A stretch of DNA of 64,000 nucleotides from Vogesella sp. LIG4 (GCF_900090205.1 NZ_LT607802.1:3365923-3429922); one strand, 5' to 3'; numbered from the stretch's first letter, positions 35,428 through 46,983 are shown. The notes: generated by a model from the sequence alone, not told the origin. Numbers and translations are program-made.

Positions 35428-36033
35428 ACGGCAAAGATTGGCCGCAAATGACGAAGCGAGGCCGATATAGCTGCTTACCGCAGAATGATAAAACAGAAAA
35501 ATGAATTACTGCAGGCGATAACAAAACCTGGTACAGGGCCAAAAATAAATATTAAACCATTAAAGACATGGCTTTATTTTTGAAAACTTTTAGCTCGCAA
35601 CCAGCCAAAAACAGCTTGTGCACGAGACCAAGCCGAAGCCGCAGTCCACTACTCGCCCCTCAACCAGATAAGCAGCGCGCTACAGGCATATCACCTTCTC
35701 AGACCTGATTCGAAATCTTTAATTCTCGCCCCAAAGCGATCCTGCAATATTTATCATATTTTGCAAGGGCGTCTTAACATCATGAGTAACGCCCTGCCTG
35801 TTGAATGTGCCTAGCTTAAAATCCAGGGCAGCCGCGAAGACCCGGCATCCCGCAGGCACTGAACTTACACCTTCCAAAATGAATACTGGCTTAGTAAACG
35901 AGCTTCCGGTACATTGAAACTTGGATGATGGACTACCTTGGCAGATAGCAAGCTGAGCAAGTGCACCTCTTTAAGCCAGTTTTGCCTGCCACCCCGGGCA
36001 CAGCCCTCCCAATGCCCCACCGAGAGGTTACCA
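35428..36033. other. AT-rich gap before the hybrid-kinase operon
   Basis: About 600 bases of lower GC with no convincing gene. A near-match to the repeated word (GATTGGCCGCA) is at 35436. This marks the left edge of the block poor in that word. The promoter of the kinase operon should be in its right half. Confidence 0.5.
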
Positions 36034-39000
36034 GTGCCCTCCAAGCCGGATACACGCCCTACGATTCAAGACTACTTGCTCAAAAGAATTTTGAGCATCG
36101 TAATACTGGCGTTCGTCATCTTCGCAGGTGCCACCTACTTTGTCGTCATCCGCCCGGCACAAAATGAACTAGCTCGTACCGCGATGGCCCGCGCCTCGGA
36201 ACTGGTCGAAAACGATGTCCGCCGCCTGTTCGGGCATGCAGAGCAGCAATTGATCTCCATGCGGGACTGGGGCCGTAGCGGCATGTTGCAGATTAATGCG
36301 CCTCAACATTTCGCGGACCTGTTCATCCCGATCCTGAAAGCCCACCGGCAAATTTCGGCAGCAATTTATGCCGATGGCCAAGGGCGCTATATGGAGATCA
36401 ATCCCGACCCCGACCAGAGCAGCGGCTGGATAGTGCGTGTTGCCGACATTCCCGGGCACGGCGCCAAACAGCACTGGATCCACTACGACAATACCGGCAA
36501 TTTCGTGCGCGACGAGTGGCTTGATCGCCTTTACGATGCGAGAACACGCCCGTGGTACAAGGAAGCGCAGGCAACGCCACCTGGCCAGATCCACTGGACA
36601 GACCCCTACCCGTTTTTCGCCCGTAAAGACGTGGGAATTACCGCCGCGACACGGTGGGCGGACAGCAAGACCGGCGAAACTCACGTGGTTGCCTTTGATG
36701 TACTGCTACTCGACCTGACCCGTTTCACCTCGCAGCTACAAGTCGGCAGCAACGGCAGTGCCGCCCTGCTGACCGCGAATGGGAAGCTGCTTGCCGCCCC
36801 CAGAGCTGCCCATAAGCAGCCTGACGGCAACCTCATGGGCCACCTGTTCAAAACACCGCAGGAGGCCGGCTCGATCCCGCTTGCAGCTGCGCTCGACTGG
36901 TGGCATGCCGCTGGAGCCCCAACCAGCCATGCGGGCTTTTTCGACGTCAACGATGAACCCTGGATCGGGCGGTTCAGGCAACTTCAATTCAGTGACCTGA
37001 AGCTCTATGTTGCCACGCTGGGGCCCAGAAGCGATTTCACCCTGACATCCAGCTGGCACACCACTGCAATGGGATTCATGATCGCTGCAGTTCTCATCTT
37101 GGTACTCATGGTTGCCCGCCGCTTCTCCCAACGCTTTGCCAAGGCGGTGGATCTCCTGGTAGTGGAAAGCGAACGCATCGGCAACTTGCAGCTTGACCAG
37201 CCCGTGAGCCTCCCCGCCCATACCCGCGAAATCGACAAGCTGGTCCAGGCCCAGGAGCACATGCGGGTGATGCTGCTGGGCGCCACGCGCGGGCTCGAAG
37301 CCAAAGTAACTGAACGCACCCAGGACCTGAAGAAGCTGGCCAGTGAACAGGAGTTGCTGCTCTCGAATATCCAGATCGGCGTGCTGTACACCGGGGATGG
37401 CCAGATTCTGCAGGCGAATCCCAAGTTTGCAGAAATTCTTGGCTATGCCCACCCGGACGCCCTGCTTGGCAAGTCTGCCCTGCGCTTGTTTCCTACGGTT
37501 GCAGACGCTCGGCGATTCAAGCAGGCCGCAATGCCGGCGCTGGTGCAAGACGCTGCCCTGGACATCGAATGGGAGGGAGCACGTCAGGACGGCTCGACTT
37601 TTCTTGCCCACGCCATTGCACGCGAGATTCCTTCAACGGAATACCATTCCGCCATCATCTGGATGGTGGAAGACATTACCGAGCGTCGCAACGCCGAACG
37701 CCGCATCAAGGAATTTTCAGTATTCCTGCAAACCATGATCGACCGGATTCCCAATCCGGTCTTCTACACGGACGAGAATGCCCACCTGCTCGGTTGCAAT
37801 CAGGCCTTCGAACAGGCGTTCGGGGTGTTACGCAACCATATCGTGGGTCACTCGCTGTACGAACTCGATTTCCTGGCTGCTGCCAATCGCCTGGCCTTGC
37901 AGACAGAGAGCGAACGCATAATCGCCGAGGGCGCCGTTGCCAGTCGGGAACTGGTGCTTCCCTTTGCGGATAATTACCAGCACCACACGCTTTACTCTAT
38001 CAGCGGGTTTTACAAAGAGGATGGCTCGCCCGGCGGAATGGTCGGGGTCATTGTCGACATCGAGCCCATGAAGGAAGTGCAAAGGGCACTTGCCGACGGT
38101 AACGCCGAATTACGCATCGCCAAACAGGTGGCTGAAGAGGCAACCCAGGCCAAGTCCATGTTCTTGGCGAACATGAGCCATGAGATCCGCACACCGATGA
38201 ATGCCATCATCGGCATGTCGCACTTGGCGCTTAAAACGGATCTGACACCGAAACAACGCGACTATGTCGCCAAGATTCACAATGCCGGCACCGCCCTGCT
38301 TGGCATCATTAACGATATTCTCGACTTCTCGAAGGTGGAGGCTGGCAAGCTCGATCTGGAACAAATACCGTTCCGCCTGGACGAAGTGCTCGAAAACGTG
38401 ACCTCTCTGGTGGCACAACAGGCATACGACAAAGGCCTGGAACTGCTATTCGATATCGCCCCCGACGTACCGCTGGCCCTGCAGGGAGACCCCTTGCGGC
38501 TTGGACAGGTGTTCACCAACCTGGTCAGCAACGCGGTCAAGTTCACCGAGCAGGGACAAATTGCCATTGCAGTACAACGTCTCGATCATATCGGCGATAA
38601 GGTGCACTTGAAGATTGAAGTTAGCGACACCGGCATCGGCATGACTCGTGAACAGGCGGCCAAGCTGTTCCAGGCCTTCAGCCAAGCAGACGGCTCAACT
38701 ACACGCAAGTACGGCGGCACCGGGCTGGGCCTCGCCATTTGCAAGCGTATTGTGGATTTGATGGGGGGAGCGCTGCAGATCGACTCGGCCCTGGGCCAAG
38801 GCAGTACGTTCAGCTTTACGGTCTGGCTCAGTCTTGGCGACCAATCGGCACTACCGCGCAAGATCGTACCGGCATCCCTTTGCGGCATGCATGCCCTGGT
38901 TGTCGATGACAATGCGACCGCCAGGGAAATCTTGTCCGAGATGCTGCGCAGTATCGGCCTGGTACCTCACATGGCGGCGTCTGGGCAAGAAGCGCTGGCG

Positions 39001-40326
39001 GCCACGTCCGCGGCAATGTCCAGTCATCCATTCAGCGTGGTCTTCCTGGATTGGGAAATGCCGCAGATGGACAGCGTCGAAACAGCCTCGCGCCTGCATC
39101 GGATCGCCCCTTCTCTCCCCATTGTGGTGGTGACAACCTTCGGGCATGAGGACGTGCGCGAACAGGCCGAAGCAGAGGGCACCGGCATCTTCCTCACCAA
39201 ACCGGTGAGCCAGTCTTCACTGGTCGATACGCTAATCATGATGTTTGCGCCTGATCAGGCACAACGGGCTCCTGCTGTATCGATACACCAGGAATACAAA
39301 CCACTGCAGAACGCCCGGGTACTGCTTGCAGAGGACAACGACATCAATCAGCAAATCGCTCGCGAACTACTGGAAAGCGCCGGAGCGAGCGTTGCCATTG
39401 CCAACAACGGCCGTGAAGCGATAGAGATGCTTGCCGCCGCGGGCCAAGCCTACTACGACATAGTGCTGATGGACCTGCAAATGCCGGAAATGGGAGGCAT
39501 CGAAGCAATGCAACACATCAGGGCCAGTGCGCAGCTTGCCGATCTACCCATCATCGCGATAACGGCGCATGCGCAGGCTGAAGAGTATCAACGCTGCATC
39601 GAAGCCGGCATGGTGGACCACATCGCCAAACCGCTGGAACCGCTGGGAATGCTGCAGACAGTCGCCAGGTGGATCAGGCGTGCGCCTGCAGTCGCCACCC
39701 AGGCCGAAAAAATGCCCTCAGCCCAAGTGACGCCGGGTACGCGGCTACCCGCCCCCTCAGTCGGGCTGAAACGTGCCGCAGGAAACCAGGACCCATACCA
39801 CAAGCTCTTGCAGCAGTTTGTCGAAAACCAGGCTGGTGCAGGCGAGCATATCCTGCAGCTACTGCAAGCGGGCGACTTGGCAGGCGCCGAACGGGAAGCC
39901 CATACCGTCAAAGCCGTAGCATGCAATCTCGGCCTCCATCAACTGCAAGCAAGTGCCGAAGCGCTCGAATCGGAGATCCGGGGAAACCGCCCCCCGGAAT
40001 CTGCCCTCTCGAATTTCCAGGCAGACCTTGATGCTGCAGTCCAGAAACTACGCAATTTTGCACCTTCCGTGACAGGGGGCAGTCAGCCGCCTATCGGCGA
40101 AACCATCGCTGCGGCCAACCATCTTGTTACCTTGCTGGCACGCGCCGATGGCGAAGCAGTCGACTATTTCTTCGAACAAACCGCTGCGCTCAAGGCATTG
40201 CTGGCGAACAAAGATTTTGCCTCTTTGGAAATGGAAGTCACCAATTACGATTTTGATGGCGCGCTTGACCGACTTCACCGGGTAGCACAAGAACGAGGCA
40301 TCACGCTTCAGGAGCAGGCATCATGA
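36034..40326 (+). CDS. Large hybrid sensor histidine kinase (periplasmic sensor, 2 PAS, 2 receivers, Hpt)
   Basis: A 1430-residue membrane kinase. A first helix ([18 protein letters not shown]) precedes a dCache-type periplasmic domain to about residue 330. A second helix ([15 protein letters not shown]), HAMP and two PAS domains follow. HisKA has H716 in [13 protein letters not shown] and the ATPase domain has [10 protein letters not shown]. Two receivers carry D1006 ([11 protein letters not shown]) and D1147 ([11 protein letters not shown]), and a C-terminal Hpt region has H1290 ([13 protein letters not shown]). The start is judged to be GTG at 36034, with GAGAGG 6 bases before; a longer TTG start has no ribosome site. 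Base composition is lower in GC than its neighbours. It overlaps the HD-GYP regulator gene by 4 bases, so its output is probably c-di-GMP breakdown. Confidence 0.88.
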   Translation: MPSKPDTRPTIQDYLLKRILSIVILAFVIFAGATYFVVIRPAQNELARTAMARASELVENDVRRLFGHAEQQLISMRDWGRSGMLQINAPQHFADLFIPILKAHRQISAAIYADGQGRYMEINPDPDQSSGWIVRVADIPGHGAKQHWIHYDNTGNFVRDEWLDRLYDARTRPWYKEAQATPPGQIHWTDPYPFFARKDVGITAATRWADSKTGETHVVAFDVLLLDLTRFTSQLQVGSNGSAALLTANGKLLAAPRAAHKQPDGNLMGHLFKTPQEAGSIPLAAALDWWHAAGAPTSHAGFFDVNDEPWIGRFRQLQFSDLKLYVATLGPRSDFTLTSSWHTTAMGFMIAAVLILVLMVARRFSQRFAKAVDLLVVESERIGNLQLDQPVSLPAHTREIDKLVQAQEHMRVMLLGATRGLEAKVTERTQDLKKLASEQELLLSNIQIGVLYTGDGQILQANPKFAEILGYAHPDALLGKSALRLFPTVADARRFKQAAMPALVQDAALDIEWEGARQDGSTFLAHAIAREIPSTEYHSAIIWMVEDITERRNAERRIKEFSVFLQTMIDRIPNPVFYTDENAHLLGCNQAFEQAFGVLRNHIVGHSLYELDFLAAANRLALQTESERIIAEGAVASRELVLPFADNYQHHTLYSISGFYKEDGSPGGMVGVIVDIEPMKEVQRALADGNAELRIAKQVAEEATQAKSMFLANMSHEIRTPMNAIIGMSHLALKTDLTPKQRDYVAKIHNAGTALLGIINDILDFSKVEAGKLDLEQIPFRLDEVLENVTSLVAQQAYDKGLELLFDIAPDVPLALQGDPLRLGQVFTNLVSNAVKFTEQGQIAIAVQRLDHIGDKVHLKIEVSDTGIGMTREQAAKLFQAFSQADGSTTRKYGGTGLGLAICKRIVDLMGGALQIDSALGQGSTFSFTVWLSLGDQSALPRKIVPASLCGMHALVVDDNATAREILSEMLRSIGLVPHMAASGQEALAATSAAMSSHPFSVVFLDWEMPQMDSVETASRLHRIAPSLPIVVVTTFGHEDVREQAEAEGTGIFLTKPVSQSSLVDTLIMMFAPDQAQRAPAVSIHQEYKPLQNARVLLAEDNDINQQIARELLESAGASVAIANNGREAIEMLAAAGQAYYDIVLMDLQMPEMGGIEAMQHIRASAQLADLPIIAITAHAQAEEYQRCIEAGMVDHIAKPLEPLGMLQTVARWIRRAPAVATQAEKMPSAQVTPGTRLPAPSVGLKRAAGNQDPYHKLLQQFVENQAGAGEHILQLLQAGDLAGAEREAHTVKAVACNLGLHQLQASAEALESEIRGNRPPESALSNFQADLDAAVQKLRNFAPSVTGGSQPPIGETIAAANHLVTLLARADGEAVDYFFEQTAALKALLANKDFASLEMEVTNYDFDGALDRLHRVAQERGITLQEQAS

Positions 40327-41453
40327 ATGGAACCCGCGATGTTCGTCCCGTGCCAACGGTACTGATCGTCGACGACACGCCGCAAAACATCACGCTGATG
40401 AGCGGCCTGCTGAAGGATCACTATCGCACGCGCATTGCCACCAGCGGCGAGCGCGCATTACAAGCAGCGGCCATGAGCCCCCTGCCCGACCTGATCCTGC
40501 TCGACATCATGATGCCAGGCATGGATGGCTACGAAGTATGCCTGCGACTGAAAGCCAACCCGCTGCTCAAAAACATCCCGGTCATCTTCCTTACCGCCAA
40601 GACAGCTACCGAAGACGAGCAGAAAGGATTCAACTGCGGCGCGGTCGATTACATCTCCAAGCCGGTTTCTCCCCCCATCGTACTGGCCAGGGTAAAAAAT
40701 CATCTATCCCTCAAGGCGGCGACTGATTTTCTGAAAGACCAGAATGCCTATCTTGAGGCCGAGGTTGCCAAGCGCACGAGTGAAGTGCAAATGATCAAGA
40801 AAGTCACCATTACCGCCATGGCTTCCCTGGCGGAGGCTCGCGACAACGAAACCGGCAATCATATTCACCGCACGCAACACTACGTCAAATTACTGGCGGA
40901 GAAACTGCATGATCACCCCAGGTTCGCAAATTTCCTCACCACAGAAACCATAGACCTGCTATTCGAATCCGCCCCACTACATGACATCGGCAAAATAGGC
41001 ATTCCGGACGCTATCCTACTCAAACCGGGCAAACTTACACCCGAAGAGTTCGAGATCATGAAAACCCATACCACCCTGGGCAGGGATGCCATCGCCAAGG
41101 CAGAGCAGCAAATGGCCGCACCCAGTACATTTCTGCGCTTTGCCCGAGAAATCGCGCACTACCACCAGGAGAAGTGGGATGGTTCCGGTTACCCGGAGGG
41201 CCTTGCCGGAGAGGATATTCCGGTTTCGGCACGCCTCATGGCGCTAGCCGATGTATACGATGCACTGATTTCGCGGCGGGTATATAAGCCGGCATACCCC
41301 CACGACGAGGCCGTGGACATAATCCGGCAAGGCAGCGGCAAACACTTCGACCCCGATATGGTAGATGCCTTTCTGGCAATTCATACCTCATTCCACCAAA
41401 TCGCAGAGCGTTTTGCCGACAACGAAGAAGAGAGCAAACTTGTGAGTCGCTAG
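40323..41453 (+). CDS. Response regulator with HD-GYP phosphodiesterase domain (RpfG-like)
   Basis: A 376-residue protein. The receiver (about 12-125) has D61 in LLDIMMPGMDGY. The HD-GYP domain shows H220-D221 in LHDIGKIGIPD, MKTHTTLGRDAI, AHYHQEKWDGSGYPEGL and ALADVYDAL. All catalytic metal ligands appear intact, so hydrolysis of cyclic di-GMP is expected on phosphorylation. ATGA overlap with the hybrid kinase gene ties the pair together. Confidence 0.93.
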   Translation: MNGTRDVRPVPTVLIVDDTPQNITLMSGLLKDHYRTRIATSGERALQAAAMSPLPDLILLDIMMPGMDGYEVCLRLKANPLLKNIPVIFLTAKTATEDEQKGFNCGAVDYISKPVSPPIVLARVKNHLSLKAATDFLKDQNAYLEAEVAKRTSEVQMIKKVTITAMASLAEARDNETGNHIHRTQHYVKLLAEKLHDHPRFANFLTTETIDLLFESAPLHDIGKIGIPDAILLKPGKLTPEEFEIMKTHTTLGRDAIAKAEQQMAAPSTFLRFAREIAHYHQEKWDGSGYPEGLAGEDIPVSARLMALADVYDALISRRVYKPAYPHDEAVDIIRQGSGKHFDPDMVDAFLAIHTSFHQIAERFADNEEESKLVSR

Positions 41454-41538
41454 CGCTACTCATCACCAATACTATCCGGCAACAGTTCGGCCAAAGCGGA
41501 CGTCCCCCGATGCCAGGAACCGCAGGCCTTCACGGAAT

Positions 41539-42108
41539 TCAGGGGTAGAAAGTTTCGCCTCGGTTCAGCATGTCAACGAAATCCCTGATTTTACGCATCC
41601 GTGTCTCCGGTTTTTTAGCATTCTGCACCCGAAACAGAATGGCATAGCGATTACGGCTGTTTAGCGTCGCAAAATTTTTTTTGGCTTCCGGATTGGCATC
41701 CAGTGCTGCCTGCAAATCGTCCGGCACTACCGCATTGCTGGCAGATGCATAAGCGGCATCCCAGCGCCCGTCTTGCTTGGCGCGCATAATCTCGCTCATA
41801 CCGGCAGCACGCATTCTGTTTTCAGCCATCAGAACTTCAGCCCGCTCTTTGTTGAGTTACGACCAGATGCTTTTTGTCGAGCGTGGGGTGAAGCGTTGCA
41901 GCCAGTATTGCGCGCTGTCAGCCCTCTTCTGGCCATCGATCCAGCCATAGCAGAGTGCGCTTTCCAACGCCTGCTCATAAGTGACGGTTAAGTGTTCGGC
42001 ACCTTTTTTCGCCAGGCGCAGCCATACACCTGACGCAGTGCTGCCATATTGCTCCAGCCATCTTTCCCAATCTGCCTGGTTGGCAAATATCAGAGCGGAT
42101 TCATTCAT
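41539..42108 (-). pseudogene. YdeI/OmpD-associated family gene broken by an in-frame TAA
   Basis: The N-terminal piece (84 residues from 42108; MNESALIFANQADWERW through LCYGWIDGQKRADSAQYWLQRFTPRSTKSIWS) and the C-terminal piece (ending FVDMLNRGETFYP) lie in one frame. They are separated only by a TAA at 41859-41857. The family normally continues WSKxNxERA here, so the change is a single Lys (AAA) to stop. Reading through restores about 189 residues, the usual length. The family is linked to bacteriocin or acid tolerance, with no firm role. The C-terminal piece has its own ATG at 41829 and could be made alone. A sequencing error is possible. Confidence 0.85.
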
Positions 42109-42162
42109 AACATATTTGAAAATGTTGAATTCATGCGCAAGCGCCTCCCTCCAGGCCAAGTT

Positions 42163-43611
42163 TTAGAGGGATGCTGCGGACGAGATTTTGTCTTGTGCCT
42201 GGCCACTTGTACGTGTACGCACGAAAACACCGGCCAGCAGCGAGGCGAGTACTGCCGAGATAGCCCCCAGCAGGAACGCGAGGTGGTAGCCGCTATTGAG
42301 CGCCGCAGCCCCATCCACGCCCGCCGCAGCCAAGCCTTGGGTGCGCGCGGCCGCCAAGCTGGCCAATATGGCCAGGCCCAGCGCGCCGCCCATCATGAAC
42401 GCGGTGTTGACCACGCCCGACGCCAGGCCCGATTCATCCGGCGCCACGTCGCTCATCGCCGCCAGCAGCATCGGGTTGAAAGCCACGCCCGCACCCAAAC
42501 CCAGCAACAGCATGCCTGGCAGCACGTCGAGCGCAAAGCTGCCGCCAACCGGCGCATACGTGAACAGCACCAGCCCGAGCGCCGCCATCAGCAGGCCCAG
42601 CGACAGCGGTGCGCGAATCCCGAAGCGCATCACCAGCTTGGCCGACCAGCCCAGCGAGAACAGCGCCATGATGATGTTGGCCGGCAGGAATGCGAGGCCC
42701 ACCTGCATCGCGCTGTAATGGAGCACACGCTGCAGGTACAGGGCCGAGATGAAGAACCACGCGAACATCGCCGCGGCCCACAGCACGCCGACCACGTTGG
42801 AGGTCGCCACGTTGCGCCGCGCGAACAGATGCAGCGGCATCAGCGGATGCGGCACGCGTGACTCGGTGACGAGGAAGGCCGCCATCAGTGTGGCGGCAAT
42901 GCCCAGTTGGACGAGCGTTTGCGCGGACGTCCAGCCGGCTTCATTGCCATTGACGATGGCGTACACCGCCAGCATCAGCGAAGCGGTGACCGTGACGGCC
43001 CCCGTCACATCCAGTTGGGTGCGATCGGCCAGGGGCATGCCCGCCGGCAGCAGCGCCACGCATGCGACATACACGGCCATACCGATCGGCAGGTTGACTA
43101 GGAACACCCAGTGCCAGCTCAAGGCACTCGTGAGCAAGCCGCCCAGCAGCACACCGATGCTGCCGCCACCCGCGCACACGAAGCCGTAGATACCCATGGC
43201 CTTGGCGCGGTCTGCCGGCGAGGTGAACAGGTTCATGATGAGCGACAGCGACACGGCCGACACCACTGCGCCGCCCAGCCCCTGCACCGCCCGCGCCGCG
43301 ACCAGCAAGCCCTGTGCGTTGGCCAGCCCGCAGGCGGCCGAGGCCAGGGTGAACAGCGTGATGCCCAGCAAAAACAGCTTGCGATGCCCGAACAGGTCAC
43401 CCAAACGCCCACCCAGCAGCAGGAAACCGCCGAAGGTCAGCATGTAGGCGTTGACCACCCACACGAGCGCGGTTTCGGTAAAGCCCAGGTCCGCCCGGAT
43501 GGACGGCAGCGCAACATTCACAATGGTGGTGTCCAGCACGATCATCAGCACGCCCAGGCAGAGCACCATGAGGGCCAGCCAGCGCTTGCGTTCGTCGATG
43601 CCATGCGTCAT
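42163..43611 (-). CDS. DHA2-family (14-helix) multidrug efflux MFS transporter
   Basis: A 482-residue inner-membrane drug/proton antiporter. The N-terminus LALMVLCLGVLMIVLDTTIVNVALPSI is the DHA2 signature (LDxTxVNVALP), followed by GRLGDLFGHRKLFLLG in loop 2-3. Repeated hydrophobic helices run to ISAVLASLLAGVFV near the end. The longer open frame to 44376 runs antisense-free through the next gene in another frame and is not real. AGGAG precedes the ATG at 43611. It follows an FMN reductase gene by 38 bases, suggesting joint induction by a quinone or aromatic drug. Confidence 0.9.
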   Translation of the reverse strand: MTHGIDERKRWLALMVLCLGVLMIVLDTTIVNVALPSIRADLGFTETALVWVVNAYMLTFGGFLLLGGRLGDLFGHRKLFLLGITLFTLASAACGLANAQGLLVAARAVQGLGGAVVSAVSLSLIMNLFTSPADRAKAMGIYGFVCAGGGSIGVLLGGLLTSALSWHWVFLVNLPIGMAVYVACVALLPAGMPLADRTQLDVTGAVTVTASLMLAVYAIVNGNEAGWTSAQTLVQLGIAATLMAAFLVTESRVPHPLMPLHLFARRNVATSNVVGVLWAAAMFAWFFISALYLQRVLHYSAMQVGLAFLPANIIMALFSLGWSAKLVMRFGIRAPLSLGLLMAALGLVLFTYAPVGGSFALDVLPGMLLLGLGAGVAFNPMLLAAMSDVAPDESGLASGVVNTAFMMGGALGLAILASLAAARTQGLAAAGVDGAAALNSGYHLAFLLGAISAVLASLLAGVFVRTRTSGQAQDKISSAASL

Positions 43612-43649
43612 GGGGGTGCTCCTGTTGGGTATCGGCGTATCAAGCACGG

Positions 43650-44228
43650 TCAGCCGCCCCGTGCGGTTTTCAGCGCCTGGGTCCACCACAGCAGGTCGTC
43701 GATCATCTGGCCAGCGACGGCATCCAGTTCGGCCAGGTGCGGCGCGAGGTCCTCGCCTTTGAAGTGCGCATACAGCGCTGCCGCCGGGAGGTGAACCGCC
43801 GACCGGATCGGGGCCATCTGCATCTCGACAGCGATCTCGCGCAACTGCTCGACGGCACGTGCGCCGCCAACGCTGCCATAGCCGACGAAGGTGACCGCTT
43901 TGCGGTTCCACTCCGGATAGACCCAGTCGATTGCGTTCTTCAGCACCGCCGACGTTCCGTGGTTGTACTCGGGCGTCACGATGATGAAGCCGTCGGACGC
44001 CGCGATTGCCTGGGTCCAGCGCTGCACGACCTCGTGCTCGTAGGCCGGCCGGCCCGGCATCGCAGGCGGGAGCGGCGCATCGAAGAAGGGCATCGGGTAG
44101 TCCTTCAAGTCGAGCAGGCGCGCGTCGACGCCTTCGCGCTGCTTCAGGTGGTCGAATATCCAGCGCGCGGGTTTTTCGGCGAGGCGCCCCTGACGAACGC
44201 TGCCGATGATGACGGAAATGACGGTCAT
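43650..44228 (-). CDS. NAD(P)H-dependent FMN reductase / quinone reductase
   Basis: A 192-residue flavodoxin-fold enzyme. The start MTVISVIIGSVRQGRLAEKPARWI contains the FMN phosphate loop (GSVRQGR), and TPEYNHGTSAVLKNAIDWV is the second FMN segment, diagnostic of the NADPH-dependent FMN reductase/azoreductase family (ChrR, YieF). It probably reduces quinones or chromate-like oxidants in the cytoplasm. GGAGGAA lies before the ATG. It is the first gene of a two-gene operon with a DHA2 efflux pump. Confidence 0.92.
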   Translation of the reverse strand: MTVISVIIGSVRQGRLAEKPARWIFDHLKQREGVDARLLDLKDYPMPFFDAPLPPAMPGRPAYEHEVVQRWTQAIAASDGFIIVTPEYNHGTSAVLKNAIDWVYPEWNRKAVTFVGYGSVGGARAVEQLREIAVEMQMAPIRSAVHLPAAALYAHFKGEDLAPHLAELDAVAGQMIDDLLWWTQALKTARGG

Positions 44229-44660
44229 GATGTATTCCTCCTAAGTGGAATATTGATTGGTTAACCAGTGGATGATTAACGCACCACACCTTTGGCTCAC
44301 AGCATCCCCCGATACACGAAACTTTGCGCCCACCCGCACCCTGCGCGGCAGGATTGCCGCTCTGTGCATAACGCACGTAACGGTCGGCACTTCAAACCTG
44401 GCTACAGAATCGGACTGTTTGACCTGCCTCCCAGGGTTAGGGCCAAGACCTAGTTAGTAAAGTCGGTTAAAAAGGCCTGCTTTTGCTCCTGCTCCGTTTG
44501 TTTCCCCATGCGAAAGCCCGCCGAAAAATACCGCAGGGGTTTGATAGTCCGGCGAGCTGTGTGACCTTGCCTCCTTGTAATCCTTGCGCCACACAGCAAG
44601 CTTAGCCCGGACATACAAGAAATTAATGACAAAAAACTTGAAGCAGTGAATCACCCGGCT
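44229..44660. other. Intergenic region with a candidate operator
   Basis: It holds the promoter of the reductase/MFS operon. TGGTTAACCA (44258-44267), a perfect palindrome next to a second TTAAC-containing half, lies 30 bases before the reductase ATG and could bind a TetR or MarR repressor, though no such gene is adjacent. The remaining 390 bases carry only short, unconvincing frames. Confidence 0.4.
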
Positions 44661-45797
44661 TCATGGGTTTTGCGTTTGCTCAGGAATACGGAAGCGCTGC
44701 AAAGCGGCATCCACCATGCTTTGCACACTGCCGCGTGACAAGTAGACATCACGCAACCAACTGGCATCGTTGCCATGCAAAACAATGGCTTCAATTTTTT
44801 CCAGCGCGTCCAGGCTATCCAGCGCGCGCGCATGAGGCCGCAGCTTTCGAACGGTGGTCAGAATATCTTCGCGCAGCAGAATCTGCTCATAACTCTTGGG
44901 ATGGATAATGCTGCCATCCAGACCAAAACGGCACGCCTGGAAGCGGTTGTAGTTGTAAACCAGGTAGTCGTCTTCCACCGGATCCGGCTCTCTTCCTTCA
45001 AGCAGCATGCGGCAGAGCGCCTGCAGATAGCAGGCAATGGCTGCCGCGCGTTCCACCGTCAAGGGTGTGTCGCAAACGCGCAGTTCGATCGTGCCATATT
45101 CCGGTTTGGGGCGGATGTCCCAATAAAAATCCTTCATGCTATTGACCACCCCGGTGAGCTCCATATGGGCAAAAAACTGCTGATCAAAGTCTTCCCAATG
45201 CAGCAGGAATGGCGCTCTCCCACTGAGCGGAAAAGCAAACACTGAATTGAGGCGCGCCGAATCGAAACGGGTGTCATGTGACTGGAAAAAAGGCGAGGAA
45301 CCGGACAGCGCAATAAAGTGCGGCACATAGCGGTTCAGGGCATGCAGCAGGAACAAGGCCTCGTCGCCACTGCGGCAGCCAACATGAACATGTTGCCCAA
45401 ATACCGTGAATTGTTTGGCCAAATAACCGTACAGGGCACTGACGTGGTAAAAACGCTGCTTGGGGTAAATACGCTGTTCACTCCATTGCTGAAACGGGTG
45501 GGTGCCACCACCGCAGATACCCACATTCAGCTGGTCCGCAGCATTCACCAACGTATCGCGAATTTCACACAGCTGTGCCAGCAGGGTGTCATGGCCAGCG
45601 TGTATCGAGGTGGATATCTCGATCATGCTTTCGGTAATCTCAGGGGTGACATTACCGGGAAAGTGATGGCGCCCCATCAGCTCCAGCATGTCTGGGCTGG
45701 CAGCAGTCAGATCAAAGTCGCTCAGGCTCACCAGCTGCATTTCGAGCTCTACGCCAAGGCTCAGGGTGTCTGAATTCGAGAAGGAGGCCAGTGGCAT
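44661..45797 (-). CDS. YbdK-type carboxylate-amine ligase (GCS2 family)
   Basis: A 378-residue ATP-dependent ligase of the glutamate-cysteine ligase type 2 family. Family marks are [46 protein letters not shown] and [23 protein letters not shown]. Enzymes of this group weakly join glutamate to cysteine or other amines; the true substrate is open. GGAGG lies before the ATG at 45797, and that ribosome site is inside the end of the antiporter gene. The two genes abut (the start is 2 bases before the upstream stop), so they are translated together. A link between gamma-glutamyl thiols and a Kef-like antiporter is plausible. Confidence 0.9.
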   Translation of the reverse strand: MPLASFSNSDTLSLGVELEMQLVSLSDFDLTAASPDMLELMGRHHFPGNVTPEITESMIEISTSIHAGHDTLLAQLCEIRDTLVNAADQLNVGICGGGTHPFQQWSEQRIYPKQRFYHVSALYGYLAKQFTVFGQHVHVGCRSGDEALFLLHALNRYVPHFIALSGSSPFFQSHDTRFDSARLNSVFAFPLSGRAPFLLHWEDFDQQFFAHMELTGVVNSMKDFYWDIRPKPEYGTIELRVCDTPLTVERAAAIACYLQALCRMLLEGREPDPVEDDYLVYNYNRFQACRFGLDGSIIHPKSYEQILLREDILTTVRKLRPHARALDSLDALEKIEAIVLHGNDASWLRDVYLSRGSVQSMVDAALQRFRIPEQTQNP

Positions 45798-45798
45798 A

Positions 45799-46983
45799 TC
45801 ATGCCCTCCTGCCCATTGGCAGCTCTCTGGCCAGATGCAGCGCAAGTTCTACCAATAAGGGACTAACTATTTCCAGCAGCAAAGCAGCCGCAGCTAATGG
45901 GGCGAGTTGCTCCACTAATTGCAAACCAATATGGCGATCCTGCTGTAACAGCAAAATAACGAAGGCTGAATTGGGCATCATTGCCAGGCCAACCAATACC
46001 CCCTTACGCCAATTCGTGCCACTGATACGAGAAAACAGTGCAACCCCCGACACCTTGGCTGCCCCGCGCACCAGCACCAATAGCCCACCCGTCAGTAAAC
46101 TGGTCTTAATCAGGGACCACTCCAGCGTACTGGCAATGAATACAAACAGTAGCACCGACAAAAATTTCCCCAGTATGCCGAAGCCGCGCTCAGATGGGCT
46201 AAGCACCAGGCGATAATGGCGGGTTACCAGCCCGAATACCAGCGTGGACAGAATGGGAGAAAGTTGCAGGCTATTCGTCAGTGCAACGACACAGATAACA
46301 GCAAGTGCAAACGGCATGGTGCTGTCTTGTTGCGCCCGCACGCATACGCGCAGTAAGGCTGGCAGCAACATGCCAAACATTACGCCGATAGCTGCAGAGA
46401 TCGCCAGTACCAGAAAACTGTTGTACGCGGCCTGCCATACACTGCCAAAGGTGCGAAATACCAGCAGCCCCAATATGATTTTGAAGGCAAACACGGCCAG
46501 CACGCTGTTCAACGCAGAAAGATGCATGGCCCGCTCACTTACCTGCCCGGAGCAGCGGCCTGCATTGATAATGCTCAGAAGGGTTGCTGGCGACGTGGCT
46601 ATGGATAATGCGGCCAACAACAGCGAGGGCGTCTGGGGCATGTTTAGCCACAAACCGAACTGCCATACCGCCAAAAAGGTCAGCAGTGATTCGATCAAGC
46701 TACTCACAGCCAGCCATCGATTGATGAGTAGCCAGCGAAGATTTATCCGGTGGCCACATTCAAAAAGAATCAGACCGAAAGCCATATTGGCGAGTAGCAG
46801 TATCGAATCAAATTCTTTGACCTGAAACCATCCCAATTGACTGGGCGCCAGCACAAACCCCAATATTGCATACACACTGATACGTGACAGAGAAACCCTG
46901 CGCACGAAGTACTCACCCGTGAACCAAGCCAGCAATATGCCAAGTGGCCAACATAGCGCTTGCCAGCTGCTGATGACATCCAT
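45799..46983 (-). CDS. CPA2-type cation/proton antiporter without regulatory domain
   Basis: A 394-residue membrane protein with about 12 hydrophobic helices. Its layout is that of the Na+/H+ exchanger domain of KefB/KefC and Ger[49 protein letters not shown] and [13 protein letters not shown]. It stops after the membrane domain, so the RCK/TrkA nucleotide-binding tail of Kef proteins is absent. It is co-transcribed and overlapping with a GCS2-type ligase gene. The ion carried is unknown. Confidence 0.85.
   Translation of the reverse strand: MDVISSWQALCWPLGILLAWFTGEYFVRRVSLSRISVYAILGFVLAPSQLGWFQVKEFDSILLLANMAFGLILFECGHRINLRWLLINRWLAVSSLIESLLTFLAVWQFGLWLNMPQTPSLLLAALSIATSPATLLSIINAGRCSGQVSERAMHLSALNSVLAVFAFKIILGLLVFRTFGSVWQAAYNSFLVLAISAAIGVMFGMLLPALLRVCVRAQQDSTMPFALAVICVVALTNSLQLSPILSTLVFGLVTRHYRLVLSPSERGFGILGKFLSVLLFVFIASTLEWSLIKTSLLTGGLLVLVRGAAKVSGVALFSRISGTNWRKGVLVGLAMMPNSAFVILLLQQDRHIGLQLVEQLAPLAAAALLLEIVSPLLVELALHLARELPMGRRA

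Noticed and set aside
35938..36033. TTG start for the large hybrid kinase
   Set aside because: No ribosome site precedes it and the added 32 residues are not protein-like; GTG at 36034 has GAGAGG upstream.
43612..44376. N-terminal extension of the MFS frame
   Set aside because: It lies out of frame across the FMN reductase gene and is low-quality sequence; AGGAG and the DHA2 signature fix the start at 43611.
44450..44654. Two overlapping 60-66 residue frames on the minus strand
   Set aside because: No ribosome site, no conserved-looking segment, and different frames compete for the same bases.
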